Part shown: in pieces, positions 42,810 through 54,812 of the stretch | How positions within the stretch are numbered: position 1 is the first letter of the stretch | Layout of the letters: every line of letters starts with the position of its first letter | Origin: Gordius sp. MW1 | Taxonomy: Eukaryota > Nematomorpha > Gordioida > Gordea > Gordiidae | Length of the DNA: 64,000 bases | NCBI GenBank assembly: GCA_964036665.1 | Contig: OZ038527.1 | Span: 186,001 to 250,000, forward strand | Direction of reading: 5' to 3' | The notes under the pieces: generated by a model | Told to the model about the DNA's origin: nothing | What the model saw: only the letters and a program-made list of their open reading frames with translations | The model's database searches: none | Translations under genes and position numbers: made by a program

Positions 42810-45522
42810 GGTAACTTTGTTCACATTAACCCACACACTTTATTTGTGATCATAAATTGCTTCTATGGAAAAGCTTATAGGAAGTTGATAGATGTTATGT
42901 TTTAATGGCCATTATGCAGAGTGTATTTATTCTACCTGTATGAAATAAATAATATTTTTTGTTTTCTTACTTTTGATTTTAATAAAATTCTAAAGAAGTT
43001 ATCTTGGACTACAACATGAAATTTATCCATCAAATTAATAACAAGTTAGTTACCAAACTGATGAGCAAGAGGTCCCCTAATGTCAGTGATGTTTGTTAGG
43101 GGTAGGGTAGAACCATGCAAAATTGTTTTTAAATGGCCATGCCACAATGTTTTTTTTTTTTTTTTAAATTTTACTTGACTCAAATGGGATATCTATTGAA
43201 GCATGTAAAAAATAATTAATTGCTAAGCAATTCATGGGCTAGCTTGTAATTTTTCAATAATTGCAGTAGAAACATATATACAAATTTATGATGGCTGTGT
43301 AGGCTAGCTTATTACCGCTGGTTGGCTTTAATTTTATCGACCTCGCCCGAGCCCAATATCCAATATTGTTGTTGCCCAACTGATTAGCTTTATACATAAA
43401 TTTATTCAGGCAACTGGTCTAGGCTGTTGCTATATATAGGATAATTGCGAAACTGGCTAAATGATTATTTCCAGCAAATTATGATGACTGTTGCTTACTT
43501 CTTATCTGACCCTAGCCAGAGCCCAAAATTCTGGTTAATTGCTGTTTTGATTTCATTTGACAATTTGGCTAGGTTGTTGCTTTATAACGGATGATTGCGA
43601 AATTGCCTAAATAATTCCCTGCATAAATGATGCCCGTAGCTAACTTCTATCTGACCCCAGCCAAAATCCATTTTTATTTTTGTGTCTGCACGTTTTGCCA
43701 TTTATAGTATCTTAGCCTTAAATATACAAAAAGTGATAACTTTTTGGGTTGAAAATAAATAATAATGACGGCGGTTGGCTTTCTTTTTCCCTTCTAAATT
43801 TGCCTCATCCCCCCTTTTTTTACCTTCTCACAAAAAAAGAGCCCTATTTTTTTGCCCCTAAATGCCTACCTCAAATTGACGCCATATTTCGTCGTGTTTA
43901 CCACTGCGACCGCTTGGGACTTTGATTAAGCCATCCTGACTACGATACCCGGTGGCAACAAATCTTTCCCACGTCTCACTGCACACCCCTACAAGGCCTA
44001 TGCCTCTACTCATATGAGTTTGAATATTGGTGAGGGCAAAATATTTTGCTTATTTTAATTAACCTAAATTTTGCATTGATAATATATGGTTCTTGTTAAT
44101 AAGATTAATATAATAATACAGGCTTTTTGGCCATCTGCTGGCTACTGACCAATGGAAAAAATGACCACTGGCCAAAGTTTGATTGGACAATTTTTTCGTT
44201 TTTTTAATATTTGGCCCTTATGTTTTGACCGTCTGCTGACTGCTGACCAATAGAAAAAAGTGACCATTAGCCAAAGTGTTAATCGAAATTTTGTGCCTAT
44301 CTTTTGCTATCATATAATAAAGGCTATTCGTTTTTGTTAAAGCTAATGGATTTTTGTTTAAGTAACGGTTCGGATGATTTGTTTTCCAAATGTTCCAAAA
44401 CTCGAGGAGACGGCCGAAACATATTTTATGACTGAAAAATAAAATAGGTTATTAAACACTTATTAAATAACTATAAAAACCATCGAGTTTGTACATACTT
44501 GCGTAGTTAAAAGTTTCATTATTTAATTAATATTTTAGAATAATAAAGTAATTGATCTCGATTTTTTATTATTATTAAATAAGGGCTTATAGTTCACACT
44601 TTTAATATGATTATGCTGATAATGATTATTTGTTATTAAGCCGGGGAGAAACGTGAAATATAAAGTAAGGATAAAAAAGGAAAAACTATACATCATATGG
44701 TTTTACCAACTAGGTTTTGGTTTACATTATTAAACATATAGCAATAATATAATCTGAACATAATGATATTGAAATAAAAGTTATAATAATTAACGATTCA
44801 TTTTTCATGTAGCATACATGACATTAAAAGAGATAAATATTAATATTCGATATGTCATATAAAAACTGTACGACCTAGGCTAAAATGTATTTAATTATAA
44901 GGCGCAATTTGATTTAGCCTTTTTAAAAGATTACTTTACAATATATGATATTATGGACACATGCATTTTCAACATTCATAGTATAAAATTTTAGAAAACA
45001 ATAATATTAATTGTAATTGGCATCCTTAAAACGACGAAGAAGAAGAAGTAATTGGCATGCTCTATCTCAAGTATTAGTTTAAGGAGGCTTGTCATAATAA
45101 TTACTTAAATATCTTTCATTAATAAAATCATTAAAACTAAAAAAAGCCTTTTCGCCCTTTTAAAATTATCGTATATTTTAAAGAAGTAACATTATCGATA
45201 TTTAAATTAAAAACCTTTAAGGTAATCATTTTAAGTGCGGGGCACTCGTTTTTAACCAGTTATTGGTATGTTAAAATATTTTTTCACGCCATGATTCTGC
45301 TTTCTATTTCCACACAAACAAATATTCCAAAGGGTTAGTTAAAGAATTGTTTAAAAAAAGCATTGTAACTACGCAACAATCCAAAAAATGGGAAAGTGTG
45401 TAAAAAAAAAGAAAATATAAAATTAGGAAAAATAACGATAACACGATGGATGTTGAATACTGTAAAATTTAATATTAATTTCCCCAAGCATAGCAGGTAA
45501 TAATCGTACTCCAGAGCCGATA
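42810..45522. other. Repeat-derived spacer between the TBC1D7-like gene and thiolase
   Basis: Possible AATAAA near 42946. 43300-43690 holds about three diverged tandem copies of a ~145-bp unit (ggctaggttgttgc..., ataattgcgaaa..., atctgacccyagccaga). 43880-44040 carries SINE-like sequence and 44126-44290 two of the ccaatgg/ccattgg hairpin units also found at 35 kb. From 44300 to 45520 nothing is recognised. Confidence 0.45.
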
Positions 45523-48500
45523 TCAATGTGATTTGTGTGTAGCCATCACCTTTTCAGGATTCGACAATACAATGGCTATACCCTGTCCTCCGCCGATACA
45601 GGCCGATCCAACAGCGTATTTCAACCCTTTCAATCTGTGATATAAATAATGGGTACAAATTGCTTTACGGCAATACCTAGTGTAAAAAACGGCTGGATTT
45701 TGTTTGGTCGATCTATGGTTTTAGTCGACTATAAGACATTTTTACAGCACTAAATCTACCTAAGTTGATGGGTGAGATGAGCCATAATTCTAGAGCCCGA
45801 AGCAGCCAAGGGATGACCAATGGCTATAGCACCCCCGTTAACGTTGGTCTTGGCCGGGTCAAGGCCAAGTTCTTTTTCCACCGCCAAGTACTGAGACGCG
45901 AAGGCTTCGTTCACCTTAACGCATTTAAATAAAGGCATAGTCTTCTTTAATACAATACATATCTTATTGCGACAAAACAATTGATTTCCCAATGAATAGA
46001 CTTGCCTCCACCAAATCCATATCTTTGATAGTTAGGTTCGCTTTGCGTAGGGCCTGACGTATAGCTTCTACGGGTCCTATCCCCATTATTGAGGGATCAC
46101 AACCTAATATCATATTATTTAAGAGTATCGAATGTGCCCAGTTAAAGGATTAAGAAAAACGACAACAAAATTGGCGACAATATATACATAAGACCAAAGT
46201 GATTTTAATATTTATGGCCTGATTTTGGTGATTGCACTTAATAAAATGTTTTTAAGGTCTGTATTTACAATATCAAATTGCAGGACCTGTTACGTGGTAT
46301 GATAGTATTTGAGCCAACGGTTTGTATTTCTTATTTTCACAAACTTTTCCATCGGCTATTATAATGGCTCCAGCCCCATCACAGATACCCTGTGAGAGAG
46401 AGAGAAGTAAGAATATCAATATAGATCAATAAACAAATTGCGGTTAGCCGAGGTATTGAAACGTTTTATTTTGGTGAGTAATCAAGGATGCACACACACA
46501 ATTACCGATGCATTGCCGGCGGTGACAGTGCCATTCTTTTTGAAAAGAGTAGGCAGTTTATCTAAACCCTCCAACGTAGTTTGGGGTCTGGGATGCTCGT
46601 CCGCTAACATTTGCTCCGATTTGCCCCGCTTGCCTTCTATCGTAATGGGCGCCATTTCCTCTTTAAATAGTCCTGCCGAGTGGGCTGTAGTTGTGAAACA
46701 AAATACGGGCAACATAAAAGGGTGATGTACCTTCAAATCTCAATTTTGACCAAATGGCCCTCGCCCGTCCAGGGGCCCAAATTAACAAAATACACCGCCC
46801 TTTTACACTCAAGTATTTTCATCCCCATAGTTTTCCCCTATTTCGGCTCTTATGGAAAAATGGCATTGGCCTTTTTTAAAGAAATACGCAGACCATCTCC
46901 TCATTCTAAATATTCTCCCGCATTTCTACTAAAACAATCATTTTGGATTCTTGTCCTTCCTTAGAAGAGGAAGACGAAGATATATTAGCTACTTGACGCT
47001 CTTATTAAATTTTTTTTATATACTATATTTGTATTACATGTTACCCTATTATGATGAGCCATATATTATTAACTTTGCATGGAAAAAAAGAGTGACGTAC
47101 GCGTGTTAAGGACAATAATAACACATTCCTTGGTTAGCAAAAGTTAATTACTATTCAAAATATGTTGAAAGATATTTCACAAAATCTACCAGTGTAATAC
47201 TAATTTTTACATCTTAACAATTTAGATTTTAGTTGTTAGAAAATTTTATCAAAACAACATTATATTAATTGATTAAGCTAAAGGTTTATAAAAACTTCAT
47301 TTCTGGAGGGTCAGTCACGAAAAGCTCTCAATGTGAATAAAATAAAAGGCAAATCAAGGATTGTTTGTGATATTTAGACTCTAAGGCCATTTAAAAAACC
47401 CGTTTACATTTTAATATTTTGAAGCGCATTGCCATCGGCTCTGTGCCTGCCCACCACCATATGTAGATCTCTTATATAAACGCTGAATAAAGTTATGTAA
47501 ATTTTGCTTTTCAATTAATTAAGATATTACCTTGTGCCCAACGTTGTTGAGATTTGAGGGCATAAGCATTTGCTTGACTTTTGGTAATTCCATATTTATC
47601 AGCCAAATTTTCGGCCGTCATTGCCATGGGCAACTTCGCGTATGAATCGAATAAGCCTTGCCAAAGTGCGTCTTCAAACTAGATTTAAATTTATTTAATT
47701 TTGTTACCCTCCAAAGAATACTTTTCAAGGATATCAATGAACTGTGTAATTTAGAAACTTTTATATTTGATTCAAATTTTTTATTTTGACAACATTTATA
47801 GAGCACGCATTGGGTGAAATTAAGGTAATGGCACGCATTATGGCATGGCCCCTGGGATTTTTATTTGCTTTAGAAATTATAAATATTTTAAAAACATTTT
47901 TTACGTAACAAATATAATTTTTAACATTAACAATTAAAAGGGCCATAAAAAGGTATTTTATTTAACAAACTTGATGTATAGAAAAAAGAAATAATCAATA
48001 AAAATCCATAATCACTTTCCCATTTAATTCATCTAGTAGACCTATATTATTGCTGTTATTGTATATTCATTAATGGTTTGCATAATGTTCCCAACACCTC
48101 AACACAATTTCATTTAAAACTATTTATCTGGGAAAGAACAATAGTATGTAATTAGAAATAATCTAAAACATACATTATTTTATGTTCATTTAAGGCCTTA
48201 CCCTTAAACCTAAATACTACCTCAATCTTATATCTAACAATTGAAAGGGATATTGGAATCCTAGGCCAAAAAAGGGGGTTGGAATAATCAAAATATTTAA
48301 TATAAGCAACTTAAATTTAAACATGAGGAAATTGGTAGAGGATGGAAATTGGTGAAAGCAATATATAAAGTGCCTAGTTTTTTCTCTGTGTTAAAAAATA
48401 GAATTTATGGGTTACTTTGATGTCATTGCCAAGTTTAGTTCCAAATCTAATGTCTCTAACAACGTAAGGACTTTGACTCATGTTTTCACTACCTGCACAT

Positions 48501-49152
48501 AAAACTACGTTGGCATCCCCCGATACAATTTCCTTTATATATGATAATTTTTGAATATAATATCTTGACTATTGATTACAATTGTTGAATTCATTGACAA
48601 AAAACATAAATTACAATATGAGGGAATATAATCAAATATGTAATTATAAATATATTCATGTGTTTAAACTTAAAATATGTTAAGAGCCATCATAGTTTGT
48701 AAAATCATAATTACCTGACAACCATTTATAATAGATTGAAAACCAGATCCACATAATCTATTTATATTCAATGCAGGAGTAGATTGAGGAACTCCAATTT
48801 TAAGACCCACATGTCTTGATATATATATTGAATCCGAGGATGCCTATGAATGATATGAGCAACACAAATTATCATTAAATAAGTCTGAATAAAACAATTT
48901 ATAAAAAATTAGATTATGAAAAAAACTCACATGAATCACGTTTCCTACTACAACACAATTTATATCTCCTGGTTTCACTTCATTAATATTGTTTTTCAAT
49001 GCAGCATTTGAAGCAATCTCGCATAGCTCTGTAGGCGAAATCGCTTTCAAAGTGCCTCCATAAGTACCAAATGGAGTTCGTTTTGCAGCAATAATAAAGA
49101 TTTCTAAAGCATATACGAATCATTTTGTTTTGTTACCTTTGGCTATAGTCAT
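45523..49152 (-). CDS. ACAA2: Mitochondrial 3-ketoacyl-CoA thiolase (acetyl-CoA acyltransferase 2), complete, 10 exons, 409 aa
   Basis: Exons, high to low: 49137-49152, 48931-49103, 48715-48843, 48416-48532, 47531-47678, 46506-46684, 46287-46389, 46006-46103, 45760-45914, 45523-45634; the phases join perfectly. It catalyses the last step of mitochondrial fatty-acid beta-oxidation, thiolytic release of acetyl-CoA. The nucleophile C94 is in [15 protein letters not shown] is at N323, H355 is in [14 protein letters not shown] and C385 in [10 protein letters not shown]. The start [18 protein letters not shown] matches the family without a cleavable presequence, as in mammalian ACAA2 (397 aa). The first intron is only 33 nt, and the intron after 46006-46103 uses a GC donor (GAG|GCAAGT). 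Ala replaces the usual Gly after GHPL. A MULE lies 79 bp upstream of the ATG. Confidence 0.96.
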
Positions 49153-49220
49153 TTATTAAAACTCAAAAGGTAATTTAAGTCAGCTGTTAAGACGAAGGCG
49201 TGCACATTCGGTACTTTATA
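49153..49220 (-). promoter_or_regulatory. Residual native 5' flank of the thiolase gene
   Basis: Only 68 bp of host sequence separates the ATG from the MULE target duplication. No TATA box or initiator is obvious. Any further upstream native sequence is now displaced beyond 51597. Confidence 0.4.
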
Positions 49221-51597
49221 CCTCCAATAAGGTTCCCCCCCAAAATCCCGAAACGCCAGAATCCCGAAAATATTACTACGCGCCAAATTTAACATATGTT
49301 AAATTGTACTTAATATCATGAAAACGTGGGAATCTTTTTGACGCAAAATCTTTAAAACAAAGAAAATATATGTAAGCATTAGTATTCAAGTGTAAATATA
49401 TTGTTGTAGGGTTTAAAAAACCAAAGAGAAAACATTACATTTTAACCCTCTTTAACTATGATGATTATATCAATGTTAAAGAGGGAAAAAATGAACAAAT
49501 GTATTATAAGTGCAGCAAGTACAGTAAATTTCAATGCCCAGGAAGGGTTGTGCTTAAATCTAATAATTGTCAAATAACATCAGAACTAGTCAGCAAAGTA
49601 AGAAATTTATAATTTAAATTAAGTATTTAGTTGTAGAAAATATCTCCATACCCATAGAGGATCAAGAAAGTAAAAGATTTTAGTATTTTTTTTGAATTTT
49701 TTTTCGATTTAAGTCAAGAAGCAATTTTATTGAACTCATTAGATTATATTTAACAAGCCCTTATAACAGATGTTAATGGAAGTAAGAGATTTGAGTATAT
49801 TTTTTAAAATCCTTATTTATTTTAGATTCAAGTCAAGATGCCACATTAAACTCACCAAATGATATTGTAGCAAGTAATTTGACATAATTCAATGTCACAT
49901 AGTTAATGTTTAACTATCTTATTTATAAATAGATTCCAACAATGATGCTTTAGATGTCATTGAACAGGCCTGTACACCACGTGTTAATACCCAAAGTAAA
50001 TTCATTTTATATTTAGTTTATGTAACCACACTATAATTTAGATATAACATTCTTGCCATCCCAAAAAGGGAAAAACATTTTAGTCCTTAATAACTATCTT
50101 TATGTAGTTGACAAATCTACAAAAACTTGCACTTATTATTGATGCAGGCATTCAAAATGTCCTTGTAACTAATATTTTCTGAGAATTTAGCAAAAATAAA
50201 AAAAATCATAACCATGAACCTGATGAGTATCATTGCCTTCTGACAAAAAGTAATTTAAAGAAGGCTATGCAAAATAGTCTCAGGGAATCAATTACAAAGG
50301 TAAATATATGTCTTTGATCTTATTATAATTGATCTATTTAGGTATACAATGATGTGATTTACCAAAGAAGGGAAGAAGTTGAGGATATTTGGCAATACCC
50401 ACATGCTCTGCCGTCTTTGAAATCCGTGATCAAAACACTGAATAGAATTGTTCATAATAACAGGCCTAAAATACCTCAAACAATTGAAGATATAATTCTC
50501 CCTTGAGATTGCCACTACCTTAAAAATGGAACTCCATTCTTAGTGGAGAATACTGATAATAGATTGTTTATATTTGGTACACCACATTTTTTAAAATTTA
50601 TAATATGTGTAATACAAATGTTATAATATGTGTAATACATATGTGTAATACAAATGTAAAAATAAAATATTTAATATATTTATTTGTGTTGTAATTTATG
50701 AATATCTAACTACTTCATTATTTTAAATATATAGTCCTAAATATTAACAACATTAATCATAAAGTTTCTTTAATTTTGAATTTTATTATTTATTATAAAT
50801 ATTTGTGTGGTAAACTTAATTATTAATTAAAACATTTACATTAAAGTTAAACATGCTATTTCATTTGAATTATATAAATTTCTATATATTAACAACATTT
50901 GTCATGAAGTTTCTTTATTTTTTGGATTGATTAAAATCATGTAAAGTTCTATATATTAACATTTATCATGAAGTTTCTTTATTTTTTGGATTGATTGGAA
51001 TCATATAAAGTTCTATATATTAACATTTATCATGAAGTGTCTTTACTTTTTAGATTGAGTCCAATATAACAAGCATAAACTTGATGTTGAACCATATTAT
51101 AATTTACTATAAACCTTAAAAGTTTAATATTGAATAAAAAAACAGAAACAGTTCTATATATTAACATTATCATGGAGTTTCTTTATTTTTGGATTGATTG
51201 GAATCATATAAAGTTCTATATATTAACATTTAACATGAAGTGTTACTTTTTGGATTGAGTCCAATATACCAAGCATAAACTTGATGTTGAACCATCTTAT
51301 AATTTACTATAAACCTTAAAAGTTTAATATTGAATAAAAAAACAGAAACAGCTCTATATATTAACATTTATCATGAAGTTTATTTACTTTTTGGATTGAG
51401 TCCAATATACCAAGCATAAACTTCATGTTGAACCATCTTATAGTTTATTATAAACCTTAAAAGTTTAATATTGAATAAAAAAACAGAAATATGGAATTTT
51501 GAAATCGTACATATGGAAATTTGAAATCGTAGTCGTGGCCAAATCGTAGTTTCGGGATTCTGGCGTTTCGGGATTTAGAGGGGTTCCCCTCCAATAA
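49221..51597 (+). mobile_element. MULE/MuDR-type transposon relic with FLYWCH finger, plus 10-bp TSDs
   Basis: The element at 49231-51587 (2357 bp) is bounded by exact duplications cctccaataa at 49221-49230 and 51588-51597; 9-10 bp is characteristic of MULEs. Its inverted ends, about 38 bp, share the blocks aatcccgaaacgcc and agaatcccgaaa. The plus strand carries a FLYWCH-type finger (YYKCSKYSKFQCPGRVVL, about 49500-49560), then HNHEPDE (about 50205) and QYPHALPSLKSVIKTL (about 50393-50440). No intact ORF; the catalytic core appears deleted. Confidence 0.85.
50870..51490. repeat. Internal tandem repeats of the MULE
   Basis: Two interleaved units. A short one (agttctatatattaacattt, then atcatgaagttt, then tttggattga) recurs about six times. 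A longer ~110-bp unit containing gagtccaatata, caagcataaacttgatg and aataaaaaaacagaaac occurs three times (about 51055, 51257, 51397). Confidence 0.75.
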
Positions 51598-51612
51598 TAT
51601 AAGTATTTTAGG

Positions 51613-53444
51613 GCTGTAACCATAGACTAATAATACCATAGACTGCCGAACAGCTGTTTTTTTAAATTAACATCAGAAAGTAACCTAAGAAGTCGCCCAA
51701 GTGGAAATTCTTGAAATTAAGGTAAAACTGATATATCCTAAAATATATGCTAAATTTCATCAAAAATAAAATTTTTAATCTTTTTTTTAAATAAATTATT
51801 AACATAAAAAATTTTTTAAAAAAAATTTGTAGGAATATGAGGGTCTTGCTCAGTAAAGAACTCCATATCTTACCTTAACAAAGAAAATAGCAAAAGGCTT
51901 TCATTTCACAGTAATTATAAATAAATTTATGTATATTTTTAGATTTCCAAAAGATCCAGAGTTATTGTCTAAATGAATTAAATTGATGGGCCCTAAATTT
52001 AAATTTAAAAAACATTCAAGTATCTGCAGTAACCACTTTCGACCCCAGGATTTTAATAAAAATAGAAGTTTAAATTGTACCTTAAAGAAAATACTTTGTT
52101 TGATTAAACTAGATCAGTCTCTTGATCAAGGAAATACTGATTCATCCCAAAATTTATTGTAAGTAATTTTTAAATTTGAATTAAATTGAACAAGATCAGT
52201 CATAAGGATTAACAGATTTAACAAATTTCCCTCACAGCAAGTAAATAATTAGATACATTATCATAATTTTTTTCTGTTGGGAGGAAGGTCACTTGGCAAA
52301 TCATATCAAGAAGAGAGGAAGGCCTAAACTGACTTGGAAGCATAAAATAGATATGGACTTTAGAAGGTACGAGCTAATGCTAAGCTGGTGTAAGTGCAGG
52401 AATACATGGAGAACCTACTTGAAGGAGCTGACAACTAAATGTGACAAACAGCTATAGGAAAAAAATTTACATTATCATATTTAAAAAAATTTTCATTGTT
52501 TTTTTTTTCCTGTTATTTATATACTGTATAATATTGTTATAATATATAAACATATAATAAATTTATATATTTAGATGTTCAGTATCTTCCCCAAGTAATG
52601 TGCAATACATTAAATACTAGTACTTATAATTTTTAAAAATTTTTAGTAATGAAAGATCATTCATATGCAATGAGTTTAAGAAAGAAAAGAGAAGGGACAT
52701 GATTATAAAGCATTAAAAAAAACTGTGAAAACTCTAAGAAATAAAATAATTAAAATTACAAATTATTTTGGTGATACTCCTCTCACTTCCATACTAAAAA
52801 CACACTTAGATCTAACATTTTTTTATCTTTAATTAATCACATTGTTGATCAGGAATTAGGCTCATGGAATTATTTACAATTATTGGCTAAATTAATAATT
52901 AATATGTATAGCAAAATTTTACTTCATAATTTTTGCAATATTTTAAACCAAGAATTAAAAACTAACATTAGGCAAAAATTTTATAAAACCATTATTTTTA
53001 AAGGATATTTATTGACAATTAGTTAATTTATTAATATATTTTTATTTTTTAAATCTTGCATGATGCCCGGTATCGTTTTATGTAAAATTGTATCTTTGAT
53101 ATTCAATTAATACTTTAAATAAAATATATTATAAATGGCGCTATATTTATATTTCTCTTTATCATTTTAAATCGTAAAATATTCATTTTTTCTTAAAAGA
53201 TTATTCAAATTCAAAAACAATGGTGTTTTCTCTTTCCTTAATTATGTTTTTTCTTTACTAAATATTTTTTATGATTTAGTAACTTAATTTATAAATTTAA
53301 AAAAAATGTAGTAAAATAGAACGAAATACATTACGTTTAGTTCTTTACGCAGTTAAAATTTCCACAAGCATGGCGGTTTATGTAGTTACTTTTGAAGTAT
53401 CAGCTGTTCGGCAGTCTATGGTATTATTAGTCTATGGCTGTAAC
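51613..53444 (+). mobile_element. P-like transposon relic: perfect 36-bp TIRs, 8-bp TSD, THAP remnant
   Basis: The element at 51621-53436 (1816 bp) begins catagactaataatacca, and its right end is the exact inverse for 36 bp. The flanks gctgtaac at 51613-51620 and 53437-53444 are identical. After a likely splice acceptor near 51942, the plus strand encodes FPKDPELLSK, a stop in place of the invariant THAP Trp, then IKLMGP, HSSICSNHFRPQDF (about 51943-52055), a THAP DNA-binding domain. THAP domain, 8-bp TSD and CA-start ends together point to the P superfamily. The transposase body is otherwise decayed or deleted. Confidence 0.82.
52254..52479 (+). mobile_element. 5'-truncated LINE 3' end nested in the P-like element, 12-bp TSD
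   Basis: The insert at 52266-52467 (202 bp) is flanked by tacattatcata at 52254-52265 and 52468-52479. It encodes KRGRPKLTWKHKIDMDF, WCKCRNTWRTYLKEL and a stop, equivalent to the carboxy terminus of RTE-like LINE proteins (compare RGRPRATWKRL in copy 1), and ends in an A run. It is diverged from copies 1-3, so it derives from another LINE lineage. Confidence 0.8.
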
Positions 53445-54641
53445 ACATTAATATTTATCACTATCGAGCATAATTAAATGGTAAGACTACTACATGAATC
53501 ACCAATACTTATTACCTACATGCATTTATAGTTACAGCTCAATATATATAAAATTTAATTGTTTTTTTTTAAAGATTGTGGCAAAATAATCCTTAAGTGT
53601 TTTCAATTTTAAAATAGTTTTTGGCCAACCTTTGAAGTACTTGAATAAACGCTTAATGACTTTAATTAATTTTGCAAATGACGACTCTAGAAATTAGTCT
53701 ATAAAGTGAAAAGTGCAAAAGAAATACTGTTTAACTATACTACAATCATATAAAACGGGGATGATTATATTACCTTAATTTCTAAGTTTAAATAAATTTA
53801 CAATTTAATGACAAACTAGTTTAATATTAAACATTTAAAAACTTTAAAATGCTGAAATCAGTCATAGAATGTGTTCTCCTTGTCTCATAAATGTTATAAA
53901 CATCAGAATTCCCTACCATCGTTACTTAATCGATTGTGGTGTTTGCAGTATTTGTATCGATAACAAAAGTTTTATGTTTGTTTAAAATAATTAAAGGTGA
54001 AAAATTTCTCGAAATATATTACTGTTTCATAAAAATGGCTTAATTTTTAATTTAATTCGAATTTTAACCAAATTCTATAATCTATATATTATGTCAATTT
54101 TTGACCAAGGCAAATGCACGAAATAGCACTATAGTATATATATATAGATAGGTTCATGAGGATTTATAATCTTTTAATTACCTTCACAAGTATTTTTAGT
54201 AAATCTATTATTGACAAAACTTATATTATTATTTAAAATAAAGTTTAAATCCTTTTCTCAGACCCACCAAATATTCGCAGAAATTTACATAAGAATCGGT
54301 CAAGCCATTTCGAAGGAGTTTAACTACAAACACCGTGACACAAGAATTTTATATACTAGATTAATTTTATATAAATTTTGCATATATAAATATTTTAAAT
54401 AGGATCTATATTATAAGATATCTTATTGACCCTTATCAATATAAAAAAGTCAAATGCATCGAGATAACAGATAGTATAAAAAATAGTTAGCGCCTAATTT
54501 TTTTCTATAAGAAAGCTTATATCAATTGTTAATATTTAGTATATCTATATATATATACTATTATGGCGAATGAGGAGGAAAATATTAAATCTAGTTGCCA
54601 ATTATTTAAATGATTTATAATCCACTAATAGTAACTACGGA
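53445..54641. other. No recognisable feature
   Basis: AT-rich DNA; short frames without domain resemblance. Short (TA)n stretches near 54135 and 54545. Confidence 0.4.
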
Positions 54642-54812
54642 CATGGGCGTAGCTAGGTTTTGGATTGGGGGGGGGGTGGGCTAAACGTATAAAAGTTCAA
54701 TTGGGGGGGGGGCAAAGCATAAATTTTTTTTAATTTTTTAAGGTTTTTACATTGAAATTTTTTTTTAATTTAGGGGGGAAGGGGCGGCCGCTCCCCCCTG
54801 GCTACGCTTATG
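54642..54812. mobile_element. hAT MITE, catgggcgtagccagg family
   Basis: 171 bp from catgggcgtagctagg to ggctacgcttatg, with G runs next to the left end and a C-rich right side. The ends pair at 10 of 12 positions. Flanking duplication is not evident, so it is older than the other copies or has been rearranged. Confidence 0.65.

Noticed and set aside
46680..46964. 95-codon plus-strand ORF in a thiolase intron
   Set aside because: No domain resemblance and it overlaps the antisense of the 46506-46684 exon; probably chance.
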